Source of the DNA: Candidatus Avimonas merdigallinarum
Lineage (GTDB): Bacteria; Bacillota; Clostridia; Oscillospirales; Acutalibacteraceae
Reading direction: 5' to 3'
Assembly: GCA_904377855.1 (NCBI GenBank)
Contig: CAJFGS010000023.1
Location: 1 to 50,069, forward strand
DNA: 50,069 bases
Each line of letters opens with the position of its first letter. Within the stretch, counting starts at the first letter, position 1. Shown here piece by piece: positions 18,721 through 27,907 of the stretch. The notes under the pieces are model-generated. The model was not told where the DNA came from, searched no databases, and saw nothing but the letters and a program-made list of their open reading frames with translations. The position numbers and the translations under genes are program-made.

Positions 18721-18765
18721 AAGCGGGGCTCTCCCTCGGTGTTTCGAGGGAGAGCCCCGCTTTTT
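18721..18765 (+). terminator. Strong bidirectional terminator
   Basis: An 18-bp perfect stem: AAGCGGGGCTCTCCCTCG (18721-18738) pairs with CGAGGGAGAGCCCCGCTT (18745-18762) across a six-base loop, followed by TTT on the plus strand. On the minus strand the stem is followed by TTTCCTTTTTC. It ends the VWA operon and can also stop readthrough from the opposite side. Confidence 0.9.
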
Positions 18766-18829
18766 CACGCATCCCCAGCGGCCGCCCAAACCACATTGAC
18801 GCCGCGGGCAGGCCCCACGCTTCTTGCCC

Positions 18830-18874
18830 ATACAAAAGCCCCTGTAACTGGCCGCCGGCCGGTTACAGGGGCTT
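18830..18874 (-). terminator. Terminator of the minus-strand glycan locus
   Basis: AAGCCCCTGTAAC (18836-18848) pairs with GTTACAGGGGCTT (18862-18874). The 13-base loop is itself GC-rich and partly self-complementary. Read on the minus strand the stem is followed by TTTTGTATG. It lies 67 bases past the last gene of the 31-kb run. Confidence 0.8.
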
Positions 18875-18940
18875 CGCTGCCGGGATATCCGCGGCCGCCG
18901 CATTGCGAAAAAGCGGTCGGTTACGGAAGCCGCCGGTTAC

Positions 18941-20923
18941 TTAGGAGCGGTTCCCTCTTTTTTTGCGGCAGGTAAACAGCAGCGCCCCGCTGACCGCCGC
19001 CGTCAGCACAGCCGCCGACGCGGTAACCGCCACGCCGGTCTGAGGCCCTTTATCCGTGCCGGCGGCGATATCGTCCTGCAGGCTCTCCGCCGTGATCTGC
19101 ACATTCTTGAAGGAGGCCGCCGACTTGAAGGTGCTCAGGCCCAAGCCGCCGCCCGTATAGCCCAGCGCAAGCTGACCGCTGGTAACCAGCGAATCGTCCA
19201 CATAGACTTCGGCCACGCCTTCCTCCGTGACCCGCAGCTTTACATGGAACGCATCCTTGTCCGAACCCGCCGGCAGCGGCTTCCAGGGCAGCTGGCGCAC
19301 CCATTTTGCCTGCGCGGTATCATACCCATAAATGCTGAAGTTGGCTTCTCCTGCGCTGTCCCCGAGCTGGATACGCACTTCATACCGGGCGCTGTTGTCC
19401 GGAGCCGAAGGATCGGCAATGCCGAAAATCAGGTTATACTGCCGGTTGGCATTATCCTGGTCGGCGATATCCATCTCATACACCAGTTCTTCTTTTCCTA
19501 CCGTAACATCGGCGTACTTCACGCTGTTGCCCTTCGGATTGTTTTCCGCATTCCAGTTGTTCAGCCCTTCCGGCACATAAGGCTTGAGCGGTTCCTCCGA
19601 AGGAAGCGTCGTGGCACTGCCGGTGGTGGCGGTGGTAGTAGGCTGCGCCGTAGTTGTGGCCGATTCCGTAGTCGTGGTCGTCGTATCTTCGGTCATCGTA
19701 TCTTCGGTCGTGGTAGCGGCGGTAGTCGTCGTGGTGGTGGTAGTCGTCGTATCTTCGGTGGAACCGGTGGTTTCTTCCTCAACGGTCAGCACTACGTTGT
19801 TGAAAACAGCGTCGGTGTTGAAGCTCTGGAGGCCCACATAGCCGCCTTCATAAATTTCTGATTTGCCGGTTCCCAGGGCCCGACCGTTCAGGAACATGGC
19901 CATGGTGCCGTCCTCCGCCACTTCCAGACGGATATGGAACTGGCGCAGCGCCTTTTCTTCGTCGGTCAGGTTGCTGATAGCGCCGATACGCTCCTTCATT
20001 GTCGTCTTTTCGAACGAGAACATCCGGCAAAAGCCGTTGGCCATATCCAGCGTTGCGGCCAGCCGATTCCCTTCCGTCATGTTTTCCGGGTTGGTGATGC
20101 CGTACAGCAGGGAAACGGAGCACCCGTTTGCCGGGATCTCGCCGTCGGGCAGCGTTACGTCCGCTTCATAGGTAAACGCCTTCCCTTTGGCGACCGTCCT
20201 TCCGGAAACGGCATAATTGTCCTGCCGGCCGGCGGAGGTCACCTGATACCCCTTCAACACTTCCGTCCAGGTGCCGGCTTTCCCGCTCCAGCCGTCGATG
20301 TTGGTGGAAAAATCCGCCGTGGTGACGGTGACGTTGTTGAAATAGGCGTTGGTCTTAAAGGTCTCCAGCCCGAAAACGCCGCCTTCAAAATCGGTTTTCA
20401 GTTCCCCGGCATTGACCCGGGTGTCATCGATCCACAAAACCGCCTGGCGGCCGTTGGTAATCTCCAGAGTGACATGGAAGGCGTTCTTATCGGACGTTTC
20501 GGGGAAGGCCGTCCAGCCCAGCTGCCGGGTAAATTTCCCATCCCCGTTGTCATCCCCGTAGATGTTGATGTTATCGGTTCCCTTGTCGTCGCCGTTTTGG
20601 ATCACAACGTACCAGCGCTTGGTGTTGTCGTCCTTATCCCCGAAATGCAGGTTATACTGCTGATTGCCGCTGACGAAAGCGATATCCGCCTCCAGCCGGA
20701 AATCGGTCTTGCCGATTTCGGTAGTAGCATAGGCAAGGTTCTGCGCATTGGCCCGGGCCTGATACCCGTTGTCCGTCATAGCCCAATCGCCGGCTTCCGC
20801 GGCCCAGCCCTCCAGATTGGTCTTAAAACCGCCGTTGTCGTCAGCCCCTGCCATCAAAGCCATGGAAAACAGGCTTGTCAGCAGAGCCCCCGCCGCCAGA
20901 ACGGCGAGCCATTTCTTTTTCAT
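18941..20923 (-). CDS. Wall-anchored protein with three lectin-like (CBM66-like) modules
   Basis: 660-aa secreted protein. After a signal peptide (about 1-27) come two concanavalin-like modules (about 30-200 and 204-382). A Thr-rich spacer follows (about 384-448), then a third module (about 455-615). The tail has PQTG (627-630), a hydrophobic helix and a CRKKRGNRS end, like a sortase signal. The modules share the pattern GW...GxW, GYQ, FxxEADI, YNL.FG, FHVxLxV, GGxxGLxTF and FxNVxVT. These recall CBM66, which binds fructan ends in levanases, or DUF1080-type domains; the exact family needs a profile search. No catalytic motif is seen, so it probably binds glycan at the surface. The start ATG 20923 follows GGGAG at a ten-base spacing. 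Last gene of the minus-strand run. Confidence 0.78.
   Translation of the reverse strand: MKKKWLAVLAAGALLTSLFSMALMAGADDNGGFKTNLEGWAAEAGDWAMTDNGYQARANAQNLAYATTEIGKTDFRLEADIAFVSGNQQYNLHFGDKDDNTKRWYVVIQNGDDKGTDNINIYGDDNGDGKFTRQLGWTAFPETSDKNAFHVTLEITNGRQAVLWIDDTRVNAGELKTDFEGGVFGLETFKTNAYFNNVTVTTADFSTNIDGWSGKAGTWTEVLKGYQVTSAGRQDNYAVSGRTVAKGKAFTYEADVTLPDGEIPANGCSVSLLYGITNPENMTEGNRLAATLDMANGFCRMFSFEKTTMKERIGAISNLTDEEKALRQFHIRLEVAEDGTMAMFLNGRALGTGKSEIYEGGYVGLQSFNTDAVFNNVVLTVEEETTGSTEDTTTTTTTTTTAATTTEDTMTEDTTTTTTESATTTAQPTTTATTGSATTLPSEEPLKPYVPEGLNNWNAENNPKGNSVKYADVTVGKEELVYEMDIADQDNANRQYNLIFGIADPSAPDNSARYEVRIQLGDSAGEANFSIYGYDTAQAKWVRQLPWKPLPAGSDKDAFHVKLRVTEEGVAEVYVDDSLVTSGQLALGYTGGGLGLSTFKSAASFKNVQITAESLQDDIAAGTDKGPQTGVAVTASAAVLTAAVSGALLFTCRKKRGNRS
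19579..19771 (-). repeat. Thr-rich linker, triplet-like low-complexity DNA
   Basis: Encodes the Thr/Glu/Asp spacer of the three-module wall protein. The 13-mer TCGTATCTTCGGT occurs three times on the plus strand (19681, 19696, 19747) among GTCGTGGTGG-type triplets. Such DNA is prone to slippage, which would change spacer length in frame. Confidence 0.7.
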
Positions 20924-21046
20924 TGCTGTCCATCTCCCTTTTTTATTGTCCGGAGCATACCGAATGTATGCCGCCGGTCTGCCGATGATGCCCTTTTCGG
21001 CATTGCTTGCTTATTTTTCCGCTTTTTTCGCATCCCCCTTCCTGTT

Positions 21047-22276
21047 TTACCCGGCGAGTTCGCTGAGCGCAACCCGCGTGACCTCGATGGCTTCCTTATG
21101 CTTGGAATAAACGACATACAGATAATCCCCCTGCACCAACGCATGCGGGTAGCCGTATATCCCGCTTTTATACATGCCGGGATACTGCTGCTGGTATGGT
21201 TCGTTGCGCAGCAGGTACTGATCGCTGAAGTTCTCGCCGTCGTCGGACAGGCTCAGGATCAGGGGGGTGCGGCCGCTGTCCATGATGGGGTTGCTTACGC
21301 AGTAGAAGCGGCCGTCCGGCAGCGTACCGAACCAGAATTTGCTGTTATCGTTGGTGAACTGGGTCGGGAAGGGCTCGGTCCAGGTTTTTCCATTATCATA
21401 GCTCTCGCTGGCCCACATGAAGCCGGTATCGGTGCGGAACATCATGTGAATAATTTCGTCATCCGTCTGGTACATACAGCTTTCGGTCAGGATATTGGCG
21501 CCCCGCGCGTTCACATTCGACATATTCAGCACCGAGATGGAAAATTTCCCCAGCCCGCTGGGATCCTCCGTATAGGGAAAGGAGGGCGGCCCCGGAACGA
21601 TCAGGCGCCCCGTGTGGGTCGGCATGAAAAAGCCGCGCCGATAGGTCACGCTTCCCGCATCGGTCCAGTGAACGCCGTCGGTGGTGGTGAGCGCGTGGTT
21701 TTGGAAATTGAGGCGGCTGACGTCCTTTTCGGGACGCAGGTTTTCCCCCCGCAGGGATTCCTCCGGATACTCCGAGGAATTGTAATACGCCACCATCGTA
21801 TCGCCGTTTACCCAGAAGCCGGAAGCCTGGAGCACCAGCTCGGAATGCTCGCCCATCTGCGTATCCGCCAGCGGCCGGGGCGTATCCCAGTTCAGCCCGT
21901 CCTCCGACACGGCGTACATCACCCGCTGCCCGCAGTCGTCTTCGTTCGCCCGGCCGTTGGTAAACATCACGTAAAACTTGCCTTTGAACCAGGCGATCGC
22001 CGCGCCGTGGCTGTAACTCCAGTCCCCGTCCGGCTGATAGATTGTCGCCTTTTCCGTGGCCGGCGTTTTTATCGCGCCGTCGGCCCGGTTGTTAATCCGC
22101 TGGGCGGACTCTTCCGCCGTGCGGACCGGTTCCACAGGAAAAGGCGACGAGGATTCCGCCGCGCTGGAGCCGGCCGGAGCGCTTTCCCCGGGGGAACCTG
22201 CGCATCCAATCGACGGCGCCATGATGAGAGCGGCGAAAAGCAGGGCGGCGCCGCGTTTCCAATCCCGTTTGCCCAT
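21047..22276 (-). CDS. BNR/sialidase-like beta-propeller lipoprotein (copy 1)
   Basis: 409-aa lipoprotein; the signal peptide ends in SIGC with Cys25. The mature part is a BNR/Asp-box beta-propeller of the sialidase superfamily, with Asp-box-like turns SEDGLNW, TTDGVHW, SYDNGKTW and SDDGENF. It shares EDDCGQR, MGEHSELVL and a C-terminal IYSKHKEAIEVTR-type strand (here VYSKHKEAIEVTR) with three other proteins in this window. The FRIP motif of classical sialidases is not seen, so true sialidase activity is unproven. It could be another exo-glycosidase or a sugar-binding protein. AAAGGAGG lies 11 bases upstream of ATG 22276. It follows the cytoplasmic GH32 gene after 109 bases. Confidence 0.82.
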   Translation of the reverse strand: MGKRDWKRGAALLFAALIMAPSIGCAGSPGESAPAGSSAAESSSPFPVEPVRTAEESAQRINNRADGAIKTPATEKATIYQPDGDWSYSHGAAIAWFKGKFYVMFTNGRANEDDCGQRVMYAVSEDGLNWDTPRPLADTQMGEHSELVLQASGFWVNGDTMVAYYNSSEYPEESLRGENLRPEKDVSRLNFQNHALTTTDGVHWTDAGSVTYRRGFFMPTHTGRLIVPGPPSFPYTEDPSGLGKFSISVLNMSNVNARGANILTESCMYQTDDEIIHMMFRTDTGFMWASESYDNGKTWTEPFPTQFTNDNSKFWFGTLPDGRFYCVSNPIMDSGRTPLILSLSDDGENFSDQYLLRNEPYQQQYPGMYKSGIYGYPHALVQGDYLYVVYSKHKEAIEVTRVALSELAG

Positions 22277-22385
22277 GGAAATTGCGTCCTCCTTTTATCC
22301 TCCGCCGTCCGCCCCTTTCCCCGCCGCCTGTGCCGGCGGAGGAGAAGAGGGGCGGCGAAGGCCTTGTCCAAAATCGTTTCCTTTT

Positions 22386-23822
22386 TTACCAGATGCTTCT
22401 TATTTCATGAAACTCGATATAGGGCACCGGCAGATCCCCGTCGGCTGTGAGGGAGAGCATCTCGGACACGCCGGAAAAGCCATACTCTTCCGCATAACTC
22501 CGCCGCCCGTCGTTGACAAAAATCTCCACGCAGTCGGCGTCCACCAGGAAACGAAGCTTCAGCCGGCTGCCGGACGGGTAGCAGGCAAAGGCGGCGGTCT
22601 TAATCCGGCCCTCCCGTTTGTCCTCGTACCATGTGCGCAGCGTGCCGTCGCGGAAAGTATAGCGGTATTGCTTGCCCATGAGGTCAAACAACACTTCCTG
22701 CACCCCGGTATCCCGGGTATCCAGTTCCACCGTCAGATCGAAGCAGCGCGCATGCAGCCCGGCCAGCGGGTTCACCCGGGCCGAGGCCGTCCGGCCGTAG
22801 CGCCGCTCCCCCTCCCCCAGGTAAAGCTGCGCAATCTCCGGAATCGGGCTGCGCGTCACGCGGATCCCCTCCGGGAAGGTTTTCAGGTGAAGCTCGGAGG
22901 GGAACGACGCGCTGTTCACCCAGGGGCTGGTCGGCACGGTGCTGCCGTGCCAGTTGTCCAGCCAATACATGGTGACAACCCGGCCGTCCGGCATGTTGGC
23001 AAAAGACTGCCCCGCATAGATGTCCGGCCCATGGCAAAGCTGCTCGCCGGGCAGTTCCTCCACGGCCAGGCGCTCCCCGTCAAAGCGGCCGAGGCAGTAA
23101 TAGGTGGAAGCGCTTTGAAATACCCAGCGGACGTCTTCGGGATTGCCGTCGAGCGGCAGCGGGAATACGTCCGGGCACTCATAGAATTTTTCATTCTGAA
23201 AATCCTGCTTCCTTACCCAATGCTTCAGATCGGCGGAGGTGTAAAACTGCATGGTCCGCAGCTGCTCGTCTCCCCGCCGCACCTTGTCGCAGAAAAGCAT
23301 CATCACCCACTGGCCGGTTTCCCCGTTCCAGAAAACTTTCGGGTCCCGCTGATCCCGGATCAGGCGGGCCGGATCATCCAGGCCCGCCGGCGGTATCACC
23401 GGGTTCTCCGGATATTCCGTAAAATGCTCCCCCGCATCGGTGCTGTACAGCATGCACTGCCCGCGCTCCGTGTCGGTAAAAAAGAGAAATACGGCGCCCG
23501 GGCCATAGCCGGCGGTGTTATTGACGTCTACCACCGCGGTGCCCGACCAGGCCATCCCCCGGCTTTGCCTGCCCGGCGTAATCACCGGCTCTTTCTGCTC
23601 CCAGTGCAGCAGATCGGCGCTGACGGCATGCCCCCAGTGCGTCCGCTCACACCGCCGGTGATCCGGATCCGCCTGATAGGTTAGATGATACCGGCCGGCC
23701 GCATACCATACGCCGTTAATGTCGTTCATCCATCCCGTTTTCGGGCTGAAATGGAACTGGTTCCGGTATTTTTCGTGGTAGAGGGGTTCGTTCGATACGG
23801 CCGGCTGCGGCTTTGTCTCCAT
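22386..23822 (-). CDS. GH32 beta-fructosidase, cytoplasmic
   Basis: 478-aa glycoside hydrolase family 32 enzyme without signal peptide. Catalytic set: nucleophile Asp34 in WMNDING (usual WMNDPNG), transition-state Asp160 in QRDPKV, and acid/base Glu215 in YECPDVF. The N-terminal part is the five-bladed propeller and the C-terminal part the beta-sandwich. Length fits intracellular sucrases and fructosidases. Likely cleaves imported fructo-oligosaccharides, sucrose or a phosphorylated form. No PTS gene is near, so unphosphorylated substrates brought in by the ABC permeases are more likely. GGAGG lies seven bases upstream of ATG 23822. The Ile in place of Pro in WMNDPNG is unusual but next to, not part of, the catalytic set. 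Confidence 0.92.
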   Translation of the reverse strand: METKPQPAVSNEPLYHEKYRNQFHFSPKTGWMNDINGVWYAAGRYHLTYQADPDHRRCERTHWGHAVSADLLHWEQKEPVITPGRQSRGMAWSGTAVVDVNNTAGYGPGAVFLFFTDTERGQCMLYSTDAGEHFTEYPENPVIPPAGLDDPARLIRDQRDPKVFWNGETGQWVMMLFCDKVRRGDEQLRTMQFYTSADLKHWVRKQDFQNEKFYECPDVFPLPLDGNPEDVRWVFQSASTYYCLGRFDGERLAVEELPGEQLCHGPDIYAGQSFANMPDGRVVTMYWLDNWHGSTVPTSPWVNSASFPSELHLKTFPEGIRVTRSPIPEIAQLYLGEGERRYGRTASARVNPLAGLHARCFDLTVELDTRDTGVQEVLFDLMGKQYRYTFRDGTLRTWYEDKREGRIKTAAFACYPSGSRLKLRFLVDADCVEIFVNDGRRSYAEEYGFSGVSEMLSLTADGDLPVPYIEFHEIRSIW

Positions 23823-23904
23823 CTCTGCGCCTCCTTCTTCACCCGGGCTCCCGTCCGGATTGACGGGCGAGGTCCTGTACGGCCGTGCGGCCGCCGCCTC
23901 GCAA

Positions 23905-23934
23905 GGCAGGGGCAGCAGCGCTGCCGCCCCTGCC
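23905..23934. other. GC-rich hairpin between the two GH32 genes
   Basis: GGCAGGGGC (23905-23913) pairs with GCCCCTGCC (23926-23934), and the inner GCAGC/GCTGC extends the stem. There is no U-run, so it may lower readthrough or protect mRNA ends rather than fully terminate. It lies just past the stop of the 1308-aa GH32 gene on the minus strand. Confidence 0.5.
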
Positions 23935-23941
23935 GCCTTTG

Positions 23942-26900
23942 TCAGGCCCTCTTCCGCCTGCGGCAGGCGCAGACAGCGCCGGCGGCGCCGAGCAGGGCGG
24001 CAAGCAGCGCCCAGGGCGCTCCGCCCAGGGCAGCGCCTGTGGACGGGCTTTCGGAGCCAGTCGGTTCGGAGCGGCTCGGAGTGGTGCCGGTCGGGCCGGG
24101 CTGCGTTTCGGCGGGGGTTGTGCCGGTGGGTTCCGGTTCCGTGGGGCCGGTGGGTTCATCCAGGGATGTAAAGTATACGTTGTTGAAAACCGCCGTCGTT
24201 TTATAGGACACGAGCCCTAAATATCCGCCCTGATAGCCATCGCCCAACGCCCGTTCCATCATTAGCTGATCATTGAGATAATACGTAGCGACCCCGTTTT
24301 CCACCCGCAAGCGGAAATGATAGGTCGTTTCCGCCATCAGTTCGTCGCTCAAAGCGACATTCCTGTTGACATCGGTATCCTTCGGAATGACAAAGACGCG
24401 GGCAATGCGGTTCAGCTTATCGATGTTGGCGGCATACCACGACACAGAAGGATTCTCCCGATCCGGCGCCCCAAAAAGGATTCCAAAAGAGCCGTTTCCA
24501 GAAAGATTGGTAATGTCGGCGGTCATCTCAAAGTTTTCTGCGCGGACATTTCCCATCAGGAACATGTCGCCGGTCGTATTGTTCACCCGATATCCATCCT
24601 GGGTGCGTTCCCAATCTCCAAAAGTTTTCCAGGAGTCGATATTGGTCATAAAATACCGATCGGTAACCTGAATCATTAGGGTACGGCTCAGTCCGCCCGC
24701 CGCGGTGGCGGTCACACCGACCGTGCCAGCCTGACGGGCGATTAGCTCCACGCCGCCTTTTTCAGTCCTGACGATTTCCGCCACGTTGGGATCGCTTAGC
24801 GACCAAGTGAGGGTATCGTCGGCCACAAAGGTCGGACGAAGCTCTGCTTCCACGGAAAACCGGGAGCCAATCTCCACGGTGTTTTCAGACGCTGTGAGCA
24901 CCATTTCCACCGGATCGCCCGGAACGCTGTCGTCATACCAAGCGGAACGCATGGGGTACACATCCATGGACTGCACGGTGGCGGCGCCGCCTTTGACATA
25001 GAAGGAAGCACCCAAATTATCCGTATCTGTAAAATATACGGTGGTCGTGCCGGCACGTCCATTGTCGGCATAAACGTCAATGGCCGACGTATCCAGCAGG
25101 ATGCGAAGATTTAAAACGCCGTCTGCTCCTACCGGCAAATCCATTGTTTCCATTTCCGCATAAATCGTACCGGTTTTGGTTTTATCCAGAATTAACTGCT
25201 GCGCCGCCACATCATAACGCACATTCAGCCAATTCTTCTCTCCGACGCGCAGGTTAAAGCCGACTTCCGTCGCGGAACCAAGCTGGATCGAAGCCTCGAT
25301 ATCCAATTTTTCTGCCTGAATGCCTTCCAGGAGATTATCGGAATCGGGAGACACCGTTTGGCTGCGGATTTCCTTGATTTTCTCTCCTCGGTAGGCCTTT
25401 ACTTCTTCCGGCAATTCGGTAGTCAGCCGATAAGCGTCCCCCTCTTTGTACAGCTTTGCCACCATCGGAATGGTATACATGCCATTCCAAACTTTGCCTT
25501 CACTTTCCAGTGCAGCTGCCGTGGTCAAATCCCGCACCCAGGAGACAAGAAGACGGCGGCCCTGCGGATCGTTGAAATAAGACTGGGTGGCATACAGGCG
25601 GGAAGCGCTGTTTACCATCGGGATTTGAGCGGTCTCCGGCACAAACACATATTTCCCTTCCGCGTTTTTCTCCAGGTCGCCAACCACGAAGAATTTGCCG
25701 GAGCCGGTATACACCCATTTGATCGTGCTGGTGCCTTCAAGCTGCAGCGGAAACAGATCCGGGCATTCGGATTCCAGCGGGATATCGTTTCCGTTTTCAT
25801 CCTTGCAGAACAGGTCGCTGTTGTGTTCCCAATGGATCAGATCCTCGGAGGTAAAAAGCCGGGCACGTCCGCCGGCAGCAATCAGCAGCCAAATACCGCC
25901 GTTTTCATAGGAGTCATCCTCCAGCCAGAGTACCTTGGGATCCCGGAATCCGTTGCCGTACATGTTGCCGGGATTAGGAAGCACCGGATTGCCCTCATAC
26001 TTTATCCAGGTTTCTCCATTATCCTTGGAATAGGCCAGCGCCTGCCTCTGGGTGCCTTGAGAGGTATCGCCGCCATTATAGGAATAAATCAGCACCATCC
26101 GGGCGCCTGGCGGGGTTGATTCATCAAAAAAGCCGGTCGTGTTGTAGCGGTCGATCACCCCGCAGCCTGAAAAAATGGCGCCGGACGCATCGGTATACAT
26201 GGCGACTTCCTTTTGCTCCCAATGCATCAGATCCTTGGAAACCGCATGGCCCCAACTCATATTCCCCCAGTCATATCCATACGGATTGTGCTGGAAAAAG
26301 AGATGGTATTCCTTGGTTTCCTCATTGTATACCAACCCGTTCGGATCATTGAGCCAGTTTACAGCAGGGGAAAAATGCAGCTGAGCGCGGTATTTCTCCC
26401 GATAGATGGATGTGGGGTTGATCTCCCGGTAAATATGCATGGATTGGTGAACGGAAATGCCCGTCTCCGGATCCTGTACGGTGAGGACAATGGTCTGGGA
26501 GCCGATATGCAGCCCCACATCCACCGCCTGGTTCGGCAGGGCTTCTTTCCCATCGATCCAGACAAGGTTATCCTCTGCGGTATCCACACAAATGGATGCC
26601 GTTTCTCTATCGGCAGGCACGTTCACATCGTATTGGAACTCCGTAAAGGCCGGGCCGGGATTCACCACGGCGTCCTTCACCGTCACCCCCTCAATTTCGG
26701 GAGCCTCGCCGGTCTGAAGCATCAGATGGTTATACCGGTTGTCCCCCTTGAAGGTATAGACTCCCAGATAGCCGCCGGTATAGGAGGAATCCGTATACGA
26801 GCCCACCAGCGTATCGTTTAAATAGTAGTTGAAGGAGCCTCCCCGAATGACCTCAATCCGGAACCGATACGTATCGGTCGCCTTTTCCTCTGCGGAGAGT

Positions 26901-27868
26901 TCCCGGCTTACAGCCCATACCTCGCCGTTTTGGTTTTTAAAAAGTTTGGCACGGTTTTGGTTCCGGTCCACATTCGCGCTAATCCAATGGCTGCTGGGCG
27001 CCGACGGATCGGTCACGCCAAAAACCAATCCGCCGCCCATCCCCTCGGAAACGGTCATTTCTCCTTCGTAGACAAACGTTTCGTCCCCGCCCATGAATCG
27101 GCGGGACAGGGCAAACCGGTCTCCGGAGGCGGCATTATTTCCGTGCAGCCCAGTCTCTTCCACCGCCCAGCTTCCGCTTTGGCCGTACCAGCCCGCGATG
27201 TTGGTATCGAACCCTTCGTCCATGGACGCCGGCTGGCCAGGCGTATAGCGGATATTTTTGACCTCAACCCCTGTTTTGAAAGTCATAAAACCGATATACC
27301 CCCCGTCGTAACCAGCGTAGAAATAGCTGCCGATACGGATATCATTGATGTACACATAAACCATTTTTTCCAGCGTAACCTGAACTTTCAGGTTGAACCG
27401 GACGGTTTCCCCCTCTTCTGGGGTGAGATCGACCGAAGAAGGAAGTGCGGTGTACACATTGAAGTTCTTCCGATCGTTCTCTTTGAAAATCCGCACCTGG
27501 TTGGTTTTGGGAAGCACCGAAACAGCCATCCAGTTCGTACCAGGGGCGGCAGGCGTATCCACATCGAACAGGATGTTTGCCACATCCTCCCCCGTTTCTG
27601 TAATCGTAAAGTCCGCACACAGGGTAAAGGCAACAGCCGATTGATCAGACAGCACATAATTGTTGCCGTTGGTTTTTTTCACCGTTAAGCTTTGGCCGTT
27701 CTGCTCAAACTCGCCGGTTGTAAATCGGGTCAAGGTGCCGGGAGAGTCCGCCAGGACGGAAAACCCTCCTGGCGGAACAAACCCTACACAAAGCGAGAAC
27801 ACGAGCAAAAAAGTGAGCGCCATGGATATTATCCTTGAAAGTCCAGAATGTCCGGATATCCTATTCAT
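23942..27868 (-). CDS. Multi-modular wall-anchored GH32 fructan hydrolase (levanase/inulinase-like)
   Basis: 1308-aa secreted enzyme. A signal peptide (about 1-41) is followed by two CBM66-like modules (about 42-210 and 215-385) and a cadherin-like segment (about 390-480). The GH32 propeller and sandwich cover about 485-955. A bacterial Ig-like domain (about 965-1040), a third CBM66-like module (about 1045-1215) and a Pro/Thr/Glu linker follow. The PSTG tail (1275-1278) ends in a helix and RRRKRA, a sortase-type anchor. Catalytic residues: Asp508 in WLNDPNG, Asp643 in FRDPKV and Glu701 in ECPDLF. Probably cuts polymeric levan or inulin at the surface. The site GGAGGGG precedes ATG 27868. GC content is visibly lower than its neighbours (about 50-55% in sampled lines against 65-70%), suggesting separate acquisition. 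Confidence 0.92.
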   Translation of the reverse strand: MNRISGHSGLSRIISMALTFLLVFSLCVGFVPPGGFSVLADSPGTLTRFTTGEFEQNGQSLTVKKTNGNNYVLSDQSAVAFTLCADFTITETGEDVANILFDVDTPAAPGTNWMAVSVLPKTNQVRIFKENDRKNFNVYTALPSSVDLTPEEGETVRFNLKVQVTLEKMVYVYINDIRIGSYFYAGYDGGYIGFMTFKTGVEVKNIRYTPGQPASMDEGFDTNIAGWYGQSGSWAVEETGLHGNNAASGDRFALSRRFMGGDETFVYEGEMTVSEGMGGGLVFGVTDPSAPSSHWISANVDRNQNRAKLFKNQNGEVWAVSRELSAEEKATDTYRFRIEVIRGGSFNYYLNDTLVGSYTDSSYTGGYLGVYTFKGDNRYNHLMLQTGEAPEIEGVTVKDAVVNPGPAFTEFQYDVNVPADRETASICVDTAEDNLVWIDGKEALPNQAVDVGLHIGSQTIVLTVQDPETGISVHQSMHIYREINPTSIYREKYRAQLHFSPAVNWLNDPNGLVYNEETKEYHLFFQHNPYGYDWGNMSWGHAVSKDLMHWEQKEVAMYTDASGAIFSGCGVIDRYNTTGFFDESTPPGARMVLIYSYNGGDTSQGTQRQALAYSKDNGETWIKYEGNPVLPNPGNMYGNGFRDPKVLWLEDDSYENGGIWLLIAAGGRARLFTSEDLIHWEHNSDLFCKDENGNDIPLESECPDLFPLQLEGTSTIKWVYTGSGKFFVVGDLEKNAEGKYVFVPETAQIPMVNSASRLYATQSYFNDPQGRRLLVSWVRDLTTAAALESEGKVWNGMYTIPMVAKLYKEGDAYRLTTELPEEVKAYRGEKIKEIRSQTVSPDSDNLLEGIQAEKLDIEASIQLGSATEVGFNLRVGEKNWLNVRYDVAAQQLILDKTKTGTIYAEMETMDLPVGADGVLNLRILLDTSAIDVYADNGRAGTTTVYFTDTDNLGASFYVKGGAATVQSMDVYPMRSAWYDDSVPGDPVEMVLTASENTVEIGSRFSVEAELRPTFVADDTLTWSLSDPNVAEIVRTEKGGVELIARQAGTVGVTATAAGGLSRTLMIQVTDRYFMTNIDSWKTFGDWERTQDGYRVNNTTGDMFLMGNVRAENFEMTADITNLSGNGSFGILFGAPDRENPSVSWYAANIDKLNRIARVFVIPKDTDVNRNVALSDELMAETTYHFRLRVENGVATYYLNDQLMMERALGDGYQGGYLGLVSYKTTAVFNNVYFTSLDEPTGPTEPEPTGTTPAETQPGPTGTTPSRSEPTGSESPSTGAALGGAPWALLAALLGAAGAVCACRRRKRA

Positions 27869-27907
27869 CCCCGCTCACCCCTCCTGCGTATGGTTCAAAA
27901 CGTTCTG

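Larger units (their letters stand above)
18534..18940. other. Convergent intergenic region with two terminators
   Basis: Lies between the ends of the plus-strand VWA operon and the minus-strand glycan locus. It holds one long hairpin (18721-18765) able to work in both directions and a second hairpin (18830-18874) with its U-run on the minus strand. No gene with a ribosome site was found. Confidence 0.7.

Noticed and set aside
19934-22450. 838-codon plus-strand open frame
   Set aside because: It overlaps two well-supported minus-strand genes and shows no signal, motif or ribosome site.
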